Shown here piece after piece: positions 1 through 6,869 of a DNA stretch of 14,059 nt. The stretch covers positions 1 through 14,059 of the forward strand of contig CAZZKG010000076.1 in NCBI GenBank assembly GCA_964654825.1, read 5' to 3'. Every line of letters starts with the position of its first letter. Within the stretch, counting starts at the first letter, position 1. The notes beneath the pieces are model-generated. The model was not told the origin of the DNA. It searched no databases and was given only the letters and a program-made list of their open reading frames with translations. The DNA comes from CAZZKG01 sp964654825. GTDB lineage: Bacteria; Gemmatimonadota; CAZMKB01. Position numbers and translations under genes: made by a program.

Positions 1-57
1 TAGAGCGCCGGACTCCAAATCCGGATGTTGGGGGTTCGAATCCCTCCAGGCCTGCCA
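1..57 (+). tRNA. trnW: tRNA-Trp (anticodon CCA), 5' end cut off by window edge
   Basis: The 3' part of a tRNA gene is visible. It shows the end of the D arm (GAGC, 3-6), a 5-bp anticodon stem (CCGGA 8-12 with TCCGG 20-24) closing a 7-base loop with anticodon CCA at 15-17, and a short variable loop. A T arm follows, with a GGGGG stem, a TTCGAAT loop and a CCCTC stem (one G-U pair). The acceptor strand CAGGCCT, discriminator G54 and an encoded CCA at 55-57 complete the 3' end. Anticodon CCA reads UGG, so this is tRNA-Trp. The 5' acceptor strand and most of the D arm lie outside the window. A tRNA-Trp gene just before secE is common in bacteria. Only 21 bases separate it from secE, so the two are probably cotranscribed and processed apart. 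Confidence 0.96.
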
Positions 58-66
58 CGTCTAGTG

Positions 67-71
67 AAGGA
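67..71 (+). promoter_or_regulatory. Ribosome binding site of secE (decides the start)
   Basis: AAGGA lies 7 bases before the ATG at 79. It supports that ATG over the in-frame upstream codon at 25, which falls inside the tRNA gene. Confidence 0.75.
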
Positions 72-78
72 TGGCGCC

Positions 79-297
79 ATGGAAGAGGTAAAAGAAAAAA
101 AATCTCCATCGTTTCTGGAACGATCGATTCAGTTCCTGAGAGAGGTGGTTTTAGAAGTCAAACGTGTCACATGGCCGAACCTGGATGAGGTGAAGGGAGC
201 GACACTGGTTGTCATTATCGTAGTGATTTTGATCGGTTTTTTCATCGGATTCGTAGATAAACTGCTTACGATGATCAATGACATCATACTCTTCTGA
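79..297 (+). CDS. secE: Preprotein translocase subunit SecE
   Basis: SecE is the small essential clamp subunit of the SecYEG protein-conducting channel in the cytoplasmic membrane. The product is 72 aa, the short single-span form seen in most bacteria rather than the three-span E. coli form of 127 aa. A charged Lys/Glu-rich N-terminus (1-10) is followed by an amphipathic helix. The conserved SecE signature VKRVTWPNLDEV (27-38) comes next, then one transmembrane segment of Ile/Val/Gly/Phe residues at about 41-59. The open frame extends upstream to 25, but that part overlaps tRNA-Trp. The ATG at 79 has a good ribosome binding site and a typical SecE N-terminus. nusG follows after 24 bases, the near-universal secE-nusG pairing. 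Confidence 0.96.
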   Translation: MEEVKEKKSPSFLERSIQFLREVVLEVKRVTWPNLDEVKGATLVVIIVVILIGFFIGFVDKLLTMINDIILF

Positions 298-321
298 TCA
301 TCCGCGTACTCGAGGCAAGAG

Positions 322-885
322 ATGAGTGACGAACAGGAAAACGACAACTTCAAGTGGTATGCGATACAAACATACTCCGGTCATGAAAGCAAGGTGTATG
401 CCAGGCTTCAGCGCATCATCGATCTGAATACTGAGAGTGAGGCCGGAGGTAACATCCGGCAGGTACTGATACCCACTGAACATGTGTATGAACTGAAGAA
501 GGGTAAGAAAGTCAAGTCTACGAGACGGCTGTATCCCGGTTATATTCTCGTTGAAATGCTCTCGAATGATCAGACGCTGCATATTATCAATGGCATACAG
601 GGTGTCATAAAATTCCTGGGGACAGAACTGCATCCACAATCGATCAGTAAAGCGGAAATCAACAAAATCCTCGGAAAGATGGAAGAGACAAAAGTGGCAC
701 CTCCGCCTGATGAGATACCCTTCAGACCCGGGGATCTGGTCGAGGTTACGGATGGACCTTTCACCGGGTTCAACGGGACTGTGGAAGACGTCTTCCCTGA
801 GAAAGGAAGAGTAAAAGTGACTGTCAGTCTGTTCGGGAGGCCGACACCGATCATGCTTGATTATATGCAATTGAAAGCACTTTGA
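322..885 (+). CDS. nusG: Transcription termination/antitermination protein NusG
   Basis: NusG binds the beta' clamp helices of RNA polymerase, increases processivity, helps Rho-dependent termination and can bridge polymerase to ribosomal protein S10. The product is 187 aa, close to E. coli NusG at 181. The NGN domain covers about 10-105 and opens with KWYAIQTYSGHE; it includes the conserved RRLYPGYILVEM stretch around 68-80. A Pro-rich linker (126-133) leads to the C-terminal KOW domain (about 135-187), with GDLVEVTDGPFTGFNGTVE and SLFGRPTPIMLD. Phe171 lies where E. coli F165 contacts S10. There is no domain II insertion of the kind seen in Thermotoga and Aquifex. The start has GAGG 6 bases upstream. 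rplK follows after 16 bases. Confidence 0.98.
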   Translation: MSDEQENDNFKWYAIQTYSGHESKVYARLQRIIDLNTESEAGGNIRQVLIPTEHVYELKKGKKVKSTRRLYPGYILVEMLSNDQTLHIINGIQGVIKFLGTELHPQSISKAEINKILGKMEETKVAPPPDEIPFRPGDLVEVTDGPFTGFNGTVEDVFPEKGRVKVTVSLFGRPTPIMLDYMQLKAL

Positions 886-901
886 GAAGAGGCGGAAGAG
901 T

Positions 902-1327
902 ATGGCCAAGAAGGTTATCGGTTTTATCAAATTGCAGGTCCCCGGGGGCTCAGCGAATCCAGCTCCCCCGGTAGGTCCCGCTCTCGGGCAATATCAGCTC
1001 AATATCATGGAGTTTTGCAAGACGTTCAATGCAAAGACTCAGAAGCAGGCGGGCACGATTATCCCGGTCGTAATCACGGTGTATGCAGACAGGACGTTCT
1101 CATTTGTGACGAAGACACCTCCCGCAGCAGTACTTCTCAAGAAGGCCTGTGGGATCGTCAAGGCTTCGTCGGAACCGAATAAAATCAAAGTGGCAAAGGT
1201 GAGCAGGTCTCAGGTTCAGGAGATTGCAAAGCAGAAAATGGAAGACCTGAATGCCAACACCATCGAAGCAGCGATGAGGATCATCGAAGGAACGGCACGC
1301 AGTATGGGTATCGATGTAGAAGATTGA
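902..1327 (+). CDS. rplK: 50S ribosomal protein L11
   Basis: L11 binds the 1067 region of 23S rRNA at the base of the stalk. It takes part in GTPase-factor turnover and in RelA activation by uncharged tRNA. The 141-aa product matches the usual length. The N-terminal domain carries the flexible Pro-rich segment PAPPVGPALGQ (20-30), where thiostrepton-resistance changes map (Pro23 and Pro26 here). The C-terminal rRNA-binding domain runs from about 75 to 141 and ends in the helix EAAMRIIEGTARSMGI. The ATG at 902 gives the family's MAKKV start; the ribosome binding site is modest (GAGG 9 bases upstream). Only 16 bases separate it from nusG, so the separate promoter that drives the E. coli L11 operon has no intergenic room here. 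Confidence 0.98.
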   Translation: MAKKVIGFIKLQVPGGSANPAPPVGPALGQYQLNIMEFCKTFNAKTQKQAGTIIPVVITVYADRTFSFVTKTPPAAVLLKKACGIVKASSEPNKIKVAKVSRSQVQEIAKQKMEDLNANTIEAAMRIIEGTARSMGIDVED

Positions 1328-1337
1328 GGGAGCCGAG

Positions 1338-2030
1338 ATGAAGCTTTCAAAGAAATACAGAGAGAAGTTATCCAAAATAGACCCGGGTCGGAAGTATGAA
1401 CTCGAAGAAGCCGTTGCTCTCATCAAGGAAAATGCCAGTGGTGGTTTCGATGAGACGATAGAGATCTCAGTGAGGCTCGGCGTCGATCCCAAACATGCTG
1501 ACCAGATTGTTCGTGGAACTGTCGTCCTGCCCAATGGGACCGGGAAGGAAGTCACCATCCTCGTTCTGGCTGGTGGTGATAAGGCAAAAGAGGCGGTGGA
1601 GGCAGGCGCTGATTTCGTGGGTGCAGACGATTATATCGATAAAATCCAGGGCGGCTGGCTCGAGGTGGACAACATAATTGCAGTGCCTGACATGATGCCG
1701 AAAGTTGGAAAACTTGGTAAGATACTCGGGCCCAGGGGCCTCATGCCGAACCCGAAAAGCGGTACGGTCACCTTTGAAATATCGAAAGCGGTGAAAGAAC
1801 TCAAATCAGGCAGGATCGAGTACAGGGTGGACAAGACAGGGAACATTCATTCGCCCGTCGGGAAAGCATCCTTTACAAAAGAAAAGCTCATAGAGAACAT
1901 CAAGACTTTCATGGAATCCATTGTTCGTGCTCGACCGAGTGCTGCGAAGGGATTGTATCTCCGCAGTACACACATATCGAGCACGATGGGGCCTTCAGTG
2001 CCGATGGATACGATGATCTTCGGAAGGTAG
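1338..2030 (+). CDS. rplA: 50S ribosomal protein L1
   Basis: L1 forms the mobile L1 stalk near the E site and helps release deacylated tRNA. In E. coli it also represses its own operon by binding the L11 leader mRNA. The product is 230 aa (E. coli 234). Domain I is split between the N- and C-termini around central domain II, which spans roughly 70-160. The most conserved block, KLGKILGPRGLMPNPKSGTV, falls at about 124-143, and the C-terminal rRNA-binding motif STMGPSV is near the end. The ribosome binding site GAGGG overlaps the rplK stop codon, giving tight coupling with a 10-base gap. No obvious L1 mRNA operator mimic was found in the short gap before rplK. Confidence 0.98.
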   Translation: MKLSKKYREKLSKIDPGRKYELEEAVALIKENASGGFDETIEISVRLGVDPKHADQIVRGTVVLPNGTGKEVTILVLAGGDKAKEAVEAGADFVGADDYIDKIQGGWLEVDNIIAVPDMMPKVGKLGKILGPRGLMPNPKSGTVTFEISKAVKELKSGRIEYRVDKTGNIHSPVGKASFTKEKLIENIKTFMESIVRARPSAAKGLYLRSTHISSTMGPSVPMDTMIFGR

Positions 2031-2032
2031 CG

Positions 2033-2554
2033 ATGAAGAGAGAGCAGAAAGAAGCACTCGTCGAGGAGATCTCGAAACAGATCTCGAATTATTCCTCGAT
2101 CATAGTTGCAGATTTTACGGGGATAAATGTCAAGGGAATCACCGAGCTGCGGAGGAACCTGAGAGAGAATGAGGCCACCTTGAGGATAGTAAAAAACACT
2201 CTCCTGCGCAGGGCGGCGTACAAATCTTCAATGGAAGATCTGGTACAGTCTCTCGACGGGCCGACTGCGCTGGTGATGAGCGATGACGCAGTAAGTGGCG
2301 CGAAGGTTATAACCGCTTTTGCGAAAAAGGATAACAGGCCGCAGATCAAGCTTGCGCTCATCGAGGGGAGTATTATGGAACCCGAGGAGGTGAAGAAGAT
2401 CGCATTTCTCCCGCCGCGTCCGGTTCTCATTGCCAGAGTCATGGGCAGTATCAATTCTCCCCTGGTCCAGACGGTTAGCCTCATGCGTGGCGTATTGGTG
2501 AAGTTCCTTCTTACCCTCGAAGCACTAAAAGAAACCAGGGAGAAGGGTGAATAG
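2033..2554 (+). CDS. rplJ: 50S ribosomal protein L10 (stalk base)
   Basis: L10 anchors L7/L12 dimers to the ribosome next to L11. The product is 173 aa (E. coli 165). The N-terminal rRNA-binding domain has the usual VADFTGINVKGITELRRNLR and KNTLLRRAA blocks. The C-terminal helix that carries L7/L12 dimers is visible as PLVQTVSLMRGVLVKFLLTLEALKE (about 141-165). The start is only 2 bases after the rplA stop; its ribosome binding site GGAAGG lies in the last codons of rplA, so translation is probably coupled. The long untranslated L10 leader that normally precedes this gene is absent from the intergenic space. Confidence 0.97.
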   Translation: MKREQKEALVEEISKQISNYSSIIVADFTGINVKGITELRRNLRENEATLRIVKNTLLRRAAYKSSMEDLVQSLDGPTALVMSDDAVSGAKVITAFAKKDNRPQIKLALIEGSIMEPEEVKKIAFLPPRPVLIARVMGSINSPLVQTVSLMRGVLVKFLLTLEALKETREKGE

Positions 2555-2587
2555 AATCACTCAAGGAAGTAGTGGAGGATCTTTCTG

Positions 2588-2998
2588 ATGGCAGACACAA
2601 AAAAAATCACGAAGGAAGAAGTAATCGAAGCAATTGGCAGTATGACTGTCCTCGAACTCTCCGAGCTTGTCAAGGAAATGGAAGAGAAGTTCGGAGTCTC
2701 AGCTCAGGCACAGATGGTCCAGGCCGCTCCTGGTATGGCCGCTGCGGGCGTTGCCGGAGCCGATGCCGCTGCAGCTGAGGAAGAGCAGACCGAATTTGAC
2801 GTCATCCTCAAGGAAATCGGCGATCAGAGGATCAAGGTCATCAGAGCAGTCCGCGAGGTAACGAGTCTTGGTTTGAAGGAGGCGAAGGATCTTGTGGAGG
2901 GTGTTCCTGCCAAAGTGAGTGAAGGGATCAGTAAGGAAGAGGCGGAAAAGGTAAAAGCGAAACTCGAAGGAGCCGGTGCAACGGCTGGAATCGAATAG
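2588..2998 (+). CDS. rplL: 50S ribosomal protein L7/L12
   Basis: L7/L12 is the multicopy stalk protein that recruits and activates EF-G, EF-Tu, IF2 and RF3. At 136 aa it is longer than the usual 120-128. The N-terminal dimerisation domain (about 1-38) ends in MEEKFGVSA. It is followed by an unusually long Ala/Glu-rich hinge (about 40-67), about 11 residues longer than in E. coli. The globular C-terminal domain starts at TEFDVIL (68) and contains the factor-binding helix LGLKEAKDLVEGVP. A GGAGG ribosome binding site 9 bases before the ATG is among the strongest in the window, as expected for a protein made in several copies per ribosome. It lies 33 bases after rplJ. Confidence 0.98.
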   Translation: MADTKKITKEEVIEAIGSMTVLELSELVKEMEEKFGVSAQAQMVQAAPGMAAAGVAGADAAAAEEEQTEFDVILKEIGDQRIKVIRAVREVTSLGLKEAKDLVEGVPAKVSEGISKEEAEKVKAKLEGAGATAGIE

Positions 2999-3028
2999 GT
3001 GAAACCTTCTGAAAACATCCTGTTTTAG

Positions 3029-3033
3029 AGGAG
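3029..3033 (+). promoter_or_regulatory. Ribosome binding site of rpoB (decides the start)
   Basis: AGGAG is the only good site before rpoB. It ends 1 base before the GTG at 3035, too close to serve it, but 10 bases before the in-frame GTG at 3044. The second GTG is therefore preferred. Confidence 0.6.
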
Positions 3034-3043
3034 AGTGAGCATC

Positions 3044-6000
3044 GTGAAATCCGAAAACGGGAAGGTCTTGTCATTTGCTAAGCTGAGACGTCCTATGGAG
3101 ATGCCGCATTTACTTAATGTGCAGCTAGAGGCGTTCTGGGATTTTCTCCAGCATGGTGTCTCCCCTGCGAAAAGAAAGAAAAGAGGACTCCAGCAGGTTT
3201 TCGAAGATGTGTTTCCTATCAAGGACTCACAGGACAACTACCAGCTGGATTTTGTCGAATACAGGCTTGGTGAGCCGAAGTTCTCTGTTGAGGAGTGCAG
3301 GGAAAAAGATATGACGCATGCGGTACCTCTCAAGGCTGTCCTGCGGTTGATAATCAAGGAAAACGTGGATGGCACTCAGAAGGTAAAAGACATCCTCGAG
3401 AAAGAGCTGTACCTGGGTGAGTTACCGCAGATCACCGATGTGGGGACTTTTGTGATCAACGGAGCCGAACGGGTTATCGTCAGTCAGCTCCATCGATCAC
3501 CGGGGGTTGTTTTCGAGGAGAACATACACCCGAACGGTCAGAAACTCTACTCAGCCCGGATCATACCGTTTAAAGGGTCCTGGGTGGAGCTGTCCCTCGA
3601 CATCAATGATGTGATGAGTATTTACATCGATAAACGGAAGAAATTTCATGTTACGACGCTTCTACGGGCCATCGGATACTCGAGCTCTGAAGAAATCGTC
3701 GGTCTTTTCTACAGCAAAAAGACCTTCCGAGCCGCCAAATATCCTGATTTGTTGAAGTACCGGGTGAGAGAGCTTCAAACATTCGTCCTAACCAGTGATA
3801 TCGTTGATGCCAAATCGGGTGAGGTGCTCTACGAAAAATGGACTGAGCTCACTCCTGATCTCATCAAAGACGCGAAAAAAAGAAAGGTCCCAAAACTGGA
3901 TGTTTTCTCCCTTGGTCTCAAATCAGATTCCCAGGTGATCTTCAAAACATTGAGAAAAGACCTCTCGATCGATGAAGAGGATGCCCTGGTAAAGATCTAC
4001 AGTCTGATGAGAACGAGTGAGCCTCCCAACATCGAAACGGCTCGACTTTTTATCCAGAGGCTCTTTTTCAATCCCAAGCGCTATGACCTCGGGCGCGTGG
4101 GTCGATACAAGCTCAACGAGAGATTGGGACTTGATATCCCCAGAGACGAAGTGACTCTGACGAAAGAAGATATCATTCAGATCATCGGGTATCTCCTGAA
4201 GCTGAGAGAGGGGGAGGGATATACCGATGATATCGATCATCTCGGTAACCGCCGGGTGAGGACTGTTGGCGAGCTCATCGCGAATCAGCTGACAGTCGGG
4301 CTTCAAAGAATGACCCGGCTTATCAAAGACAGGATGTCCGTTCTCGATCCCGACAAGATCACACTCGATGACCTGGTGAATGCCCGAACCGTATCGGCCG
4401 TCATCAACACCTTTTTTGGGTCCAGTCAGCTCTCACAGTTCATGGACCAGACGAATCCTCTAGCCGAGATGACGCACAAGAGGAGATTGAGCGCACTGGG
4501 ACCCGGGGGGCTCACGCGGGAGCGGGCCGGATTCGAGGTCAGGGATGTCCACTACTCGCACTACGGCAGAATGTGTCCCATCGAGACTCCTGAAGGACCG
4601 AATATCGGTCTTATCACTTCTCTTACTACCTATGCCCGGATCAACGATCTTGGATTTATCGAAACTCCTTACCGTGTGGTAGAAAAAGGAGTGGTCACCA
4701 ACAAGATCAAGTACCTGAGTGCCGGTGAAGAGGACAGATTCACGATCGCCCAGGCAAACGCTCCGCTCGATAAAAATGGTAAATTCATCAGACCCAGGGT
4801 TCTCTGCCGTCAGAGGGGTGACTTCCCTCTTCTTCACCCGAAAGAGATCCACTTCATGGATGTGGCCCCCGAGCAGCTCACGAGCGTAGCGGCCTCTCTC
4901 ATCCCGTTTCTCGAACACGATGATGCCAACAGGGCACTCATGGGCTCGAATATGCAGAGACAGGCTGTCCCCCTGTTGAAACCAGAAGTACCTTTGGTCG
5001 GGACCGGCTTAGAGAGTAAAGTGGCGGTGGACTCCGGTGCGGTTGTGGTATCCGAGCACTCCGGTGTGGTCGATTTTGTGTCCTCTGATACGATCATGGT
5101 GAAAGTCGAGGAGAAGGGTGCAGGAGATACGTCCTTCCAGGGATTCAGTGGAAGAGATGTATACAAACTGAAGAAATTTGAGAGGACCAACCAGGATACG
5201 AGCATCAACCAGCGCCCTCTCGTTAAAAGCGGCGATAAAGTGAAAGAAGGTGAGGTGATCGCCGATGGCACTGCCACCAGTCAGGGAGAACTTGCACTCG
5301 GTGTCAATGTCCTCGTAGCATTCCTCCCATGGTACGGATACAATTTCGAGGATGCCATCGTTCTCAGTGAAAAGCTCGTTAAGGATGACAAGTTCACCTC
5401 GGTGCATATTCAGGAGCTCAATCTCCAGGTGAGAGATACGAAACGCGGTGTGGAAGAAATAACCAGAGAGATACCCAATGTGAGTGAAGAGGTGGTTGCA
5501 AACCTGGACGACCGCGGTATCATCCATGTCGGTGCCTACGTCAAATCCGGTGACATCCTCGTCGGGAAAGTAAGTCCGAAAGGTGAAACGGAGCTATCTC
5601 CCGAGGAGAGGCTGCTCAAAGCCATCTTCGGTGACAAGGCCGGTGATGTGAAGGACTCGTCACTGAAAGCCCCTCCCGGACTCGAAGGTGTTGTTATCGA
5701 TGTAAAGGTGTTTTCGAGGAGTGCCGATGATCCTCTCACGGGGGCGGAGAAAAAACTGAAGATCGATGAGATCAAGTTCAATGAGAAGACAGAGGTGGAG
5801 AGGGTGGTCTCGGCGAGAGATGAGCTCCTCCGTGAGCTGCTTCAGAGGCAGACTATCATTTCCATCGTAAACAAGAAGACGCATCGGTCCATTGTCAAAT
5901 CAGGTTCGAGAATCTCGAAAGAGATAATCGACGGACTGGATTTCGAGGACGTTGATCTGAAACGTCTGGCGGTGTCAAATCCGGATAAGAATGACGCCAT

Positions 6001-6838
6001 CCAGGATGTTCTCCACCGGTCTGAATGCTTCATCGAGGATGTCAGGAGAAAAGCAAACAACAACATCGCGAAGGTGAAAGAGCACGATGAACTCCCGCCG
6101 GGTGTCGTCCAGCTGGTCAAGGTTTACATCGCTCAGAAACGGAAGGTTTCTGTTGGAGATAAGATGGCGGGAAGGCACGGGAACAAAGGGATCGTGGCAA
6201 AGATCGTCCCCGAAGAAGATATGCCTTTCCTTCCTGACGGAACACCCGTTGAAATCATCCTGAATCCTCTAGGCGTACCCTCCAGGATGAACGTCGGCCA
6301 GATTCTCGAGACCCATCTGGGATGGGCAATGAAGATCCTTGGCTGTCGGGCCGTCACACCTGTTTTCCATGGCGCGAGGGAAGAAGAAATCAAAGATTAC
6401 CTCCGCCGGGCGAAGCTGCCCGAGGATGGAAAGATCCAGTTGTTCGACGGTAAGACGGGAAAAGCGTTCGACTATCCCATTACCGTCGGCTACATTTACA
6501 TGCTCAAACTCTCTCATCTCGTTGATGACAAGATCCATGCACGATCCATCGGCCCATATTCGCTTGTCACGCAGCAGCCACTTGCTGGCAAAGCTCAGTT
6601 CGGCGGGCAGCGATTCGGTGAGATGGAGGTGTGGGCGCTGGAAGCCTACGGTGCTGCTTATGCACTTCAGGAGATGCTGACAGTAAAATCCGATGATGTA
6701 TCCGGCAGATCCGGAGTATACGAAGCCATCGTGAAGGGTGACAATTTACCGGACCCGGGTCTCCCTGAATCCTTCAATGTTCTCGTTAAGGAACTTCAGA
6801 GTCTCGGCCTGTATGTGGACCATGGCAAGAATAGATAG
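3044..6838 (+). CDS. rpoB: DNA-directed RNA polymerase subunit beta
   Basis: This is the second-largest subunit of RNA polymerase; it forms half of the active-site cleft. It is 1264 aa from the GTG at 3044; an alternative GTG at 3035 adds 3 residues. The rifampicin-binding region begins at SSQLSQFMDQ (460-469), with D468, H478 and S483 at the E. coli D516, H526 and S531 positions, so it looks rifampicin-sensitive. The active-site motif GDKMAGRHGNKG starts at 1038, with K1040 and K1048 matching E. coli K1065 and K1073. The C-terminal block with IHARSIGPYSLVTQQPL is intact. Extra sequence of about 120 residues (about 895-1013) sits in the position of the E. coli second insertion, and a shortened version of the first insertion lies around 210-290. 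Length is between Bacillus (about 1190) and E. coli (1342). Confidence 0.98.
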   Translation: MKSENGKVLSFAKLRRPMEMPHLLNVQLEAFWDFLQHGVSPAKRKKRGLQQVFEDVFPIKDSQDNYQLDFVEYRLGEPKFSVEECREKDMTHAVPLKAVLRLIIKENVDGTQKVKDILEKELYLGELPQITDVGTFVINGAERVIVSQLHRSPGVVFEENIHPNGQKLYSARIIPFKGSWVELSLDINDVMSIYIDKRKKFHVTTLLRAIGYSSSEEIVGLFYSKKTFRAAKYPDLLKYRVRELQTFVLTSDIVDAKSGEVLYEKWTELTPDLIKDAKKRKVPKLDVFSLGLKSDSQVIFKTLRKDLSIDEEDALVKIYSLMRTSEPPNIETARLFIQRLFFNPKRYDLGRVGRYKLNERLGLDIPRDEVTLTKEDIIQIIGYLLKLREGEGYTDDIDHLGNRRVRTVGELIANQLTVGLQRMTRLIKDRMSVLDPDKITLDDLVNARTVSAVINTFFGSSQLSQFMDQTNPLAEMTHKRRLSALGPGGLTRERAGFEVRDVHYSHYGRMCPIETPEGPNIGLITSLTTYARINDLGFIETPYRVVEKGVVTNKIKYLSAGEEDRFTIAQANAPLDKNGKFIRPRVLCRQRGDFPLLHPKEIHFMDVAPEQLTSVAASLIPFLEHDDANRALMGSNMQRQAVPLLKPEVPLVGTGLESKVAVDSGAVVVSEHSGVVDFVSSDTIMVKVEEKGAGDTSFQGFSGRDVYKLKKFERTNQDTSINQRPLVKSGDKVKEGEVIADGTATSQGELALGVNVLVAFLPWYGYNFEDAIVLSEKLVKDDKFTSVHIQELNLQVRDTKRGVEEITREIPNVSEEVVANLDDRGIIHVGAYVKSGDILVGKVSPKGETELSPEERLLKAIFGDKAGDVKDSSLKAPPGLEGVVIDVKVFSRSADDPLTGAEKKLKIDEIKFNEKTEVERVVSARDELLRELLQRQTIISIVNKKTHRSIVKSGSRISKEIIDGLDFEDVDLKRLAVSNPDKNDAIQDVLHRSECFIEDVRRKANNNIAKVKEHDELPPGVVQLVKVYIAQKRKVSVGDKMAGRHGNKGIVAKIVPEEDMPFLPDGTPVEIILNPLGVPSRMNVGQILETHLGWAMKILGCRAVTPVFHGAREEEIKDYLRRAKLPEDGKIQLFDGKTGKAFDYPITVGYIYMLKLSHLVDDKIHARSIGPYSLVTQQPLAGKAQFGGQRFGEMEVWALEAYGAAYALQEMLTVKSDDVSGRSGVYEAIVKGDNLPDPGLPESFNVLVKELQSLGLYVDHGKNR

Positions 6839-6846
6839 GTCCAGGA

Positions 6847-6860
6847 TCCTCTGAAGAGGA
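6847..6860 (+). other. Small hairpin over part of the rpoC ribosome binding site
   Basis: TCCTC (6847-6851) can pair with GAGGA (6856-6860) around a TGAA loop. The 3' arm overlaps the first half of the GAGGAGGAG ribosome binding site of rpoC. The stem has only five pairs, so a regulatory role is speculative. Confidence 0.25.
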
Positions 6861-6869
6861 GGAGAAGCT

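Noticed and set aside
25..78. N-terminal extension of SecE to an ATG at 25
   Set aside because: This part lies within the tRNA-Trp T arm and acceptor stem; the ATG at 79 has a proper ribosome binding site and a family-like N-terminus.
298..930. 210-codon open frame on the minus strand across nusG
   Set aside because: It is antisense to nusG and the start of rplK, with no recognisable domains; a shadow of the real gene.
2572..2778. 68-codon frame overlapping the start of rplL in another frame
   Set aside because: The L7/L12 frame is unmistakable; this overlapping frame has low-complexity Arg/Ser/Cys composition typical of a frame-shifted read of an Ala-rich gene.
3012..3027. AAAAC-ATCCT-GTTTT inverted repeat between rplL and rpoB as a terminator or attenuator
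   Set aside because: The stem is only five pairs, four of them A-T, with no following T run; too weak for an intrinsic terminator.
4421..4495. Rifampicin-resistance substitutions in RpoB
   Set aside because: Residues matching E. coli Q513, D516, H526, R529 and S531 are all wild type; the S522-to-Ala difference is a common natural variant.
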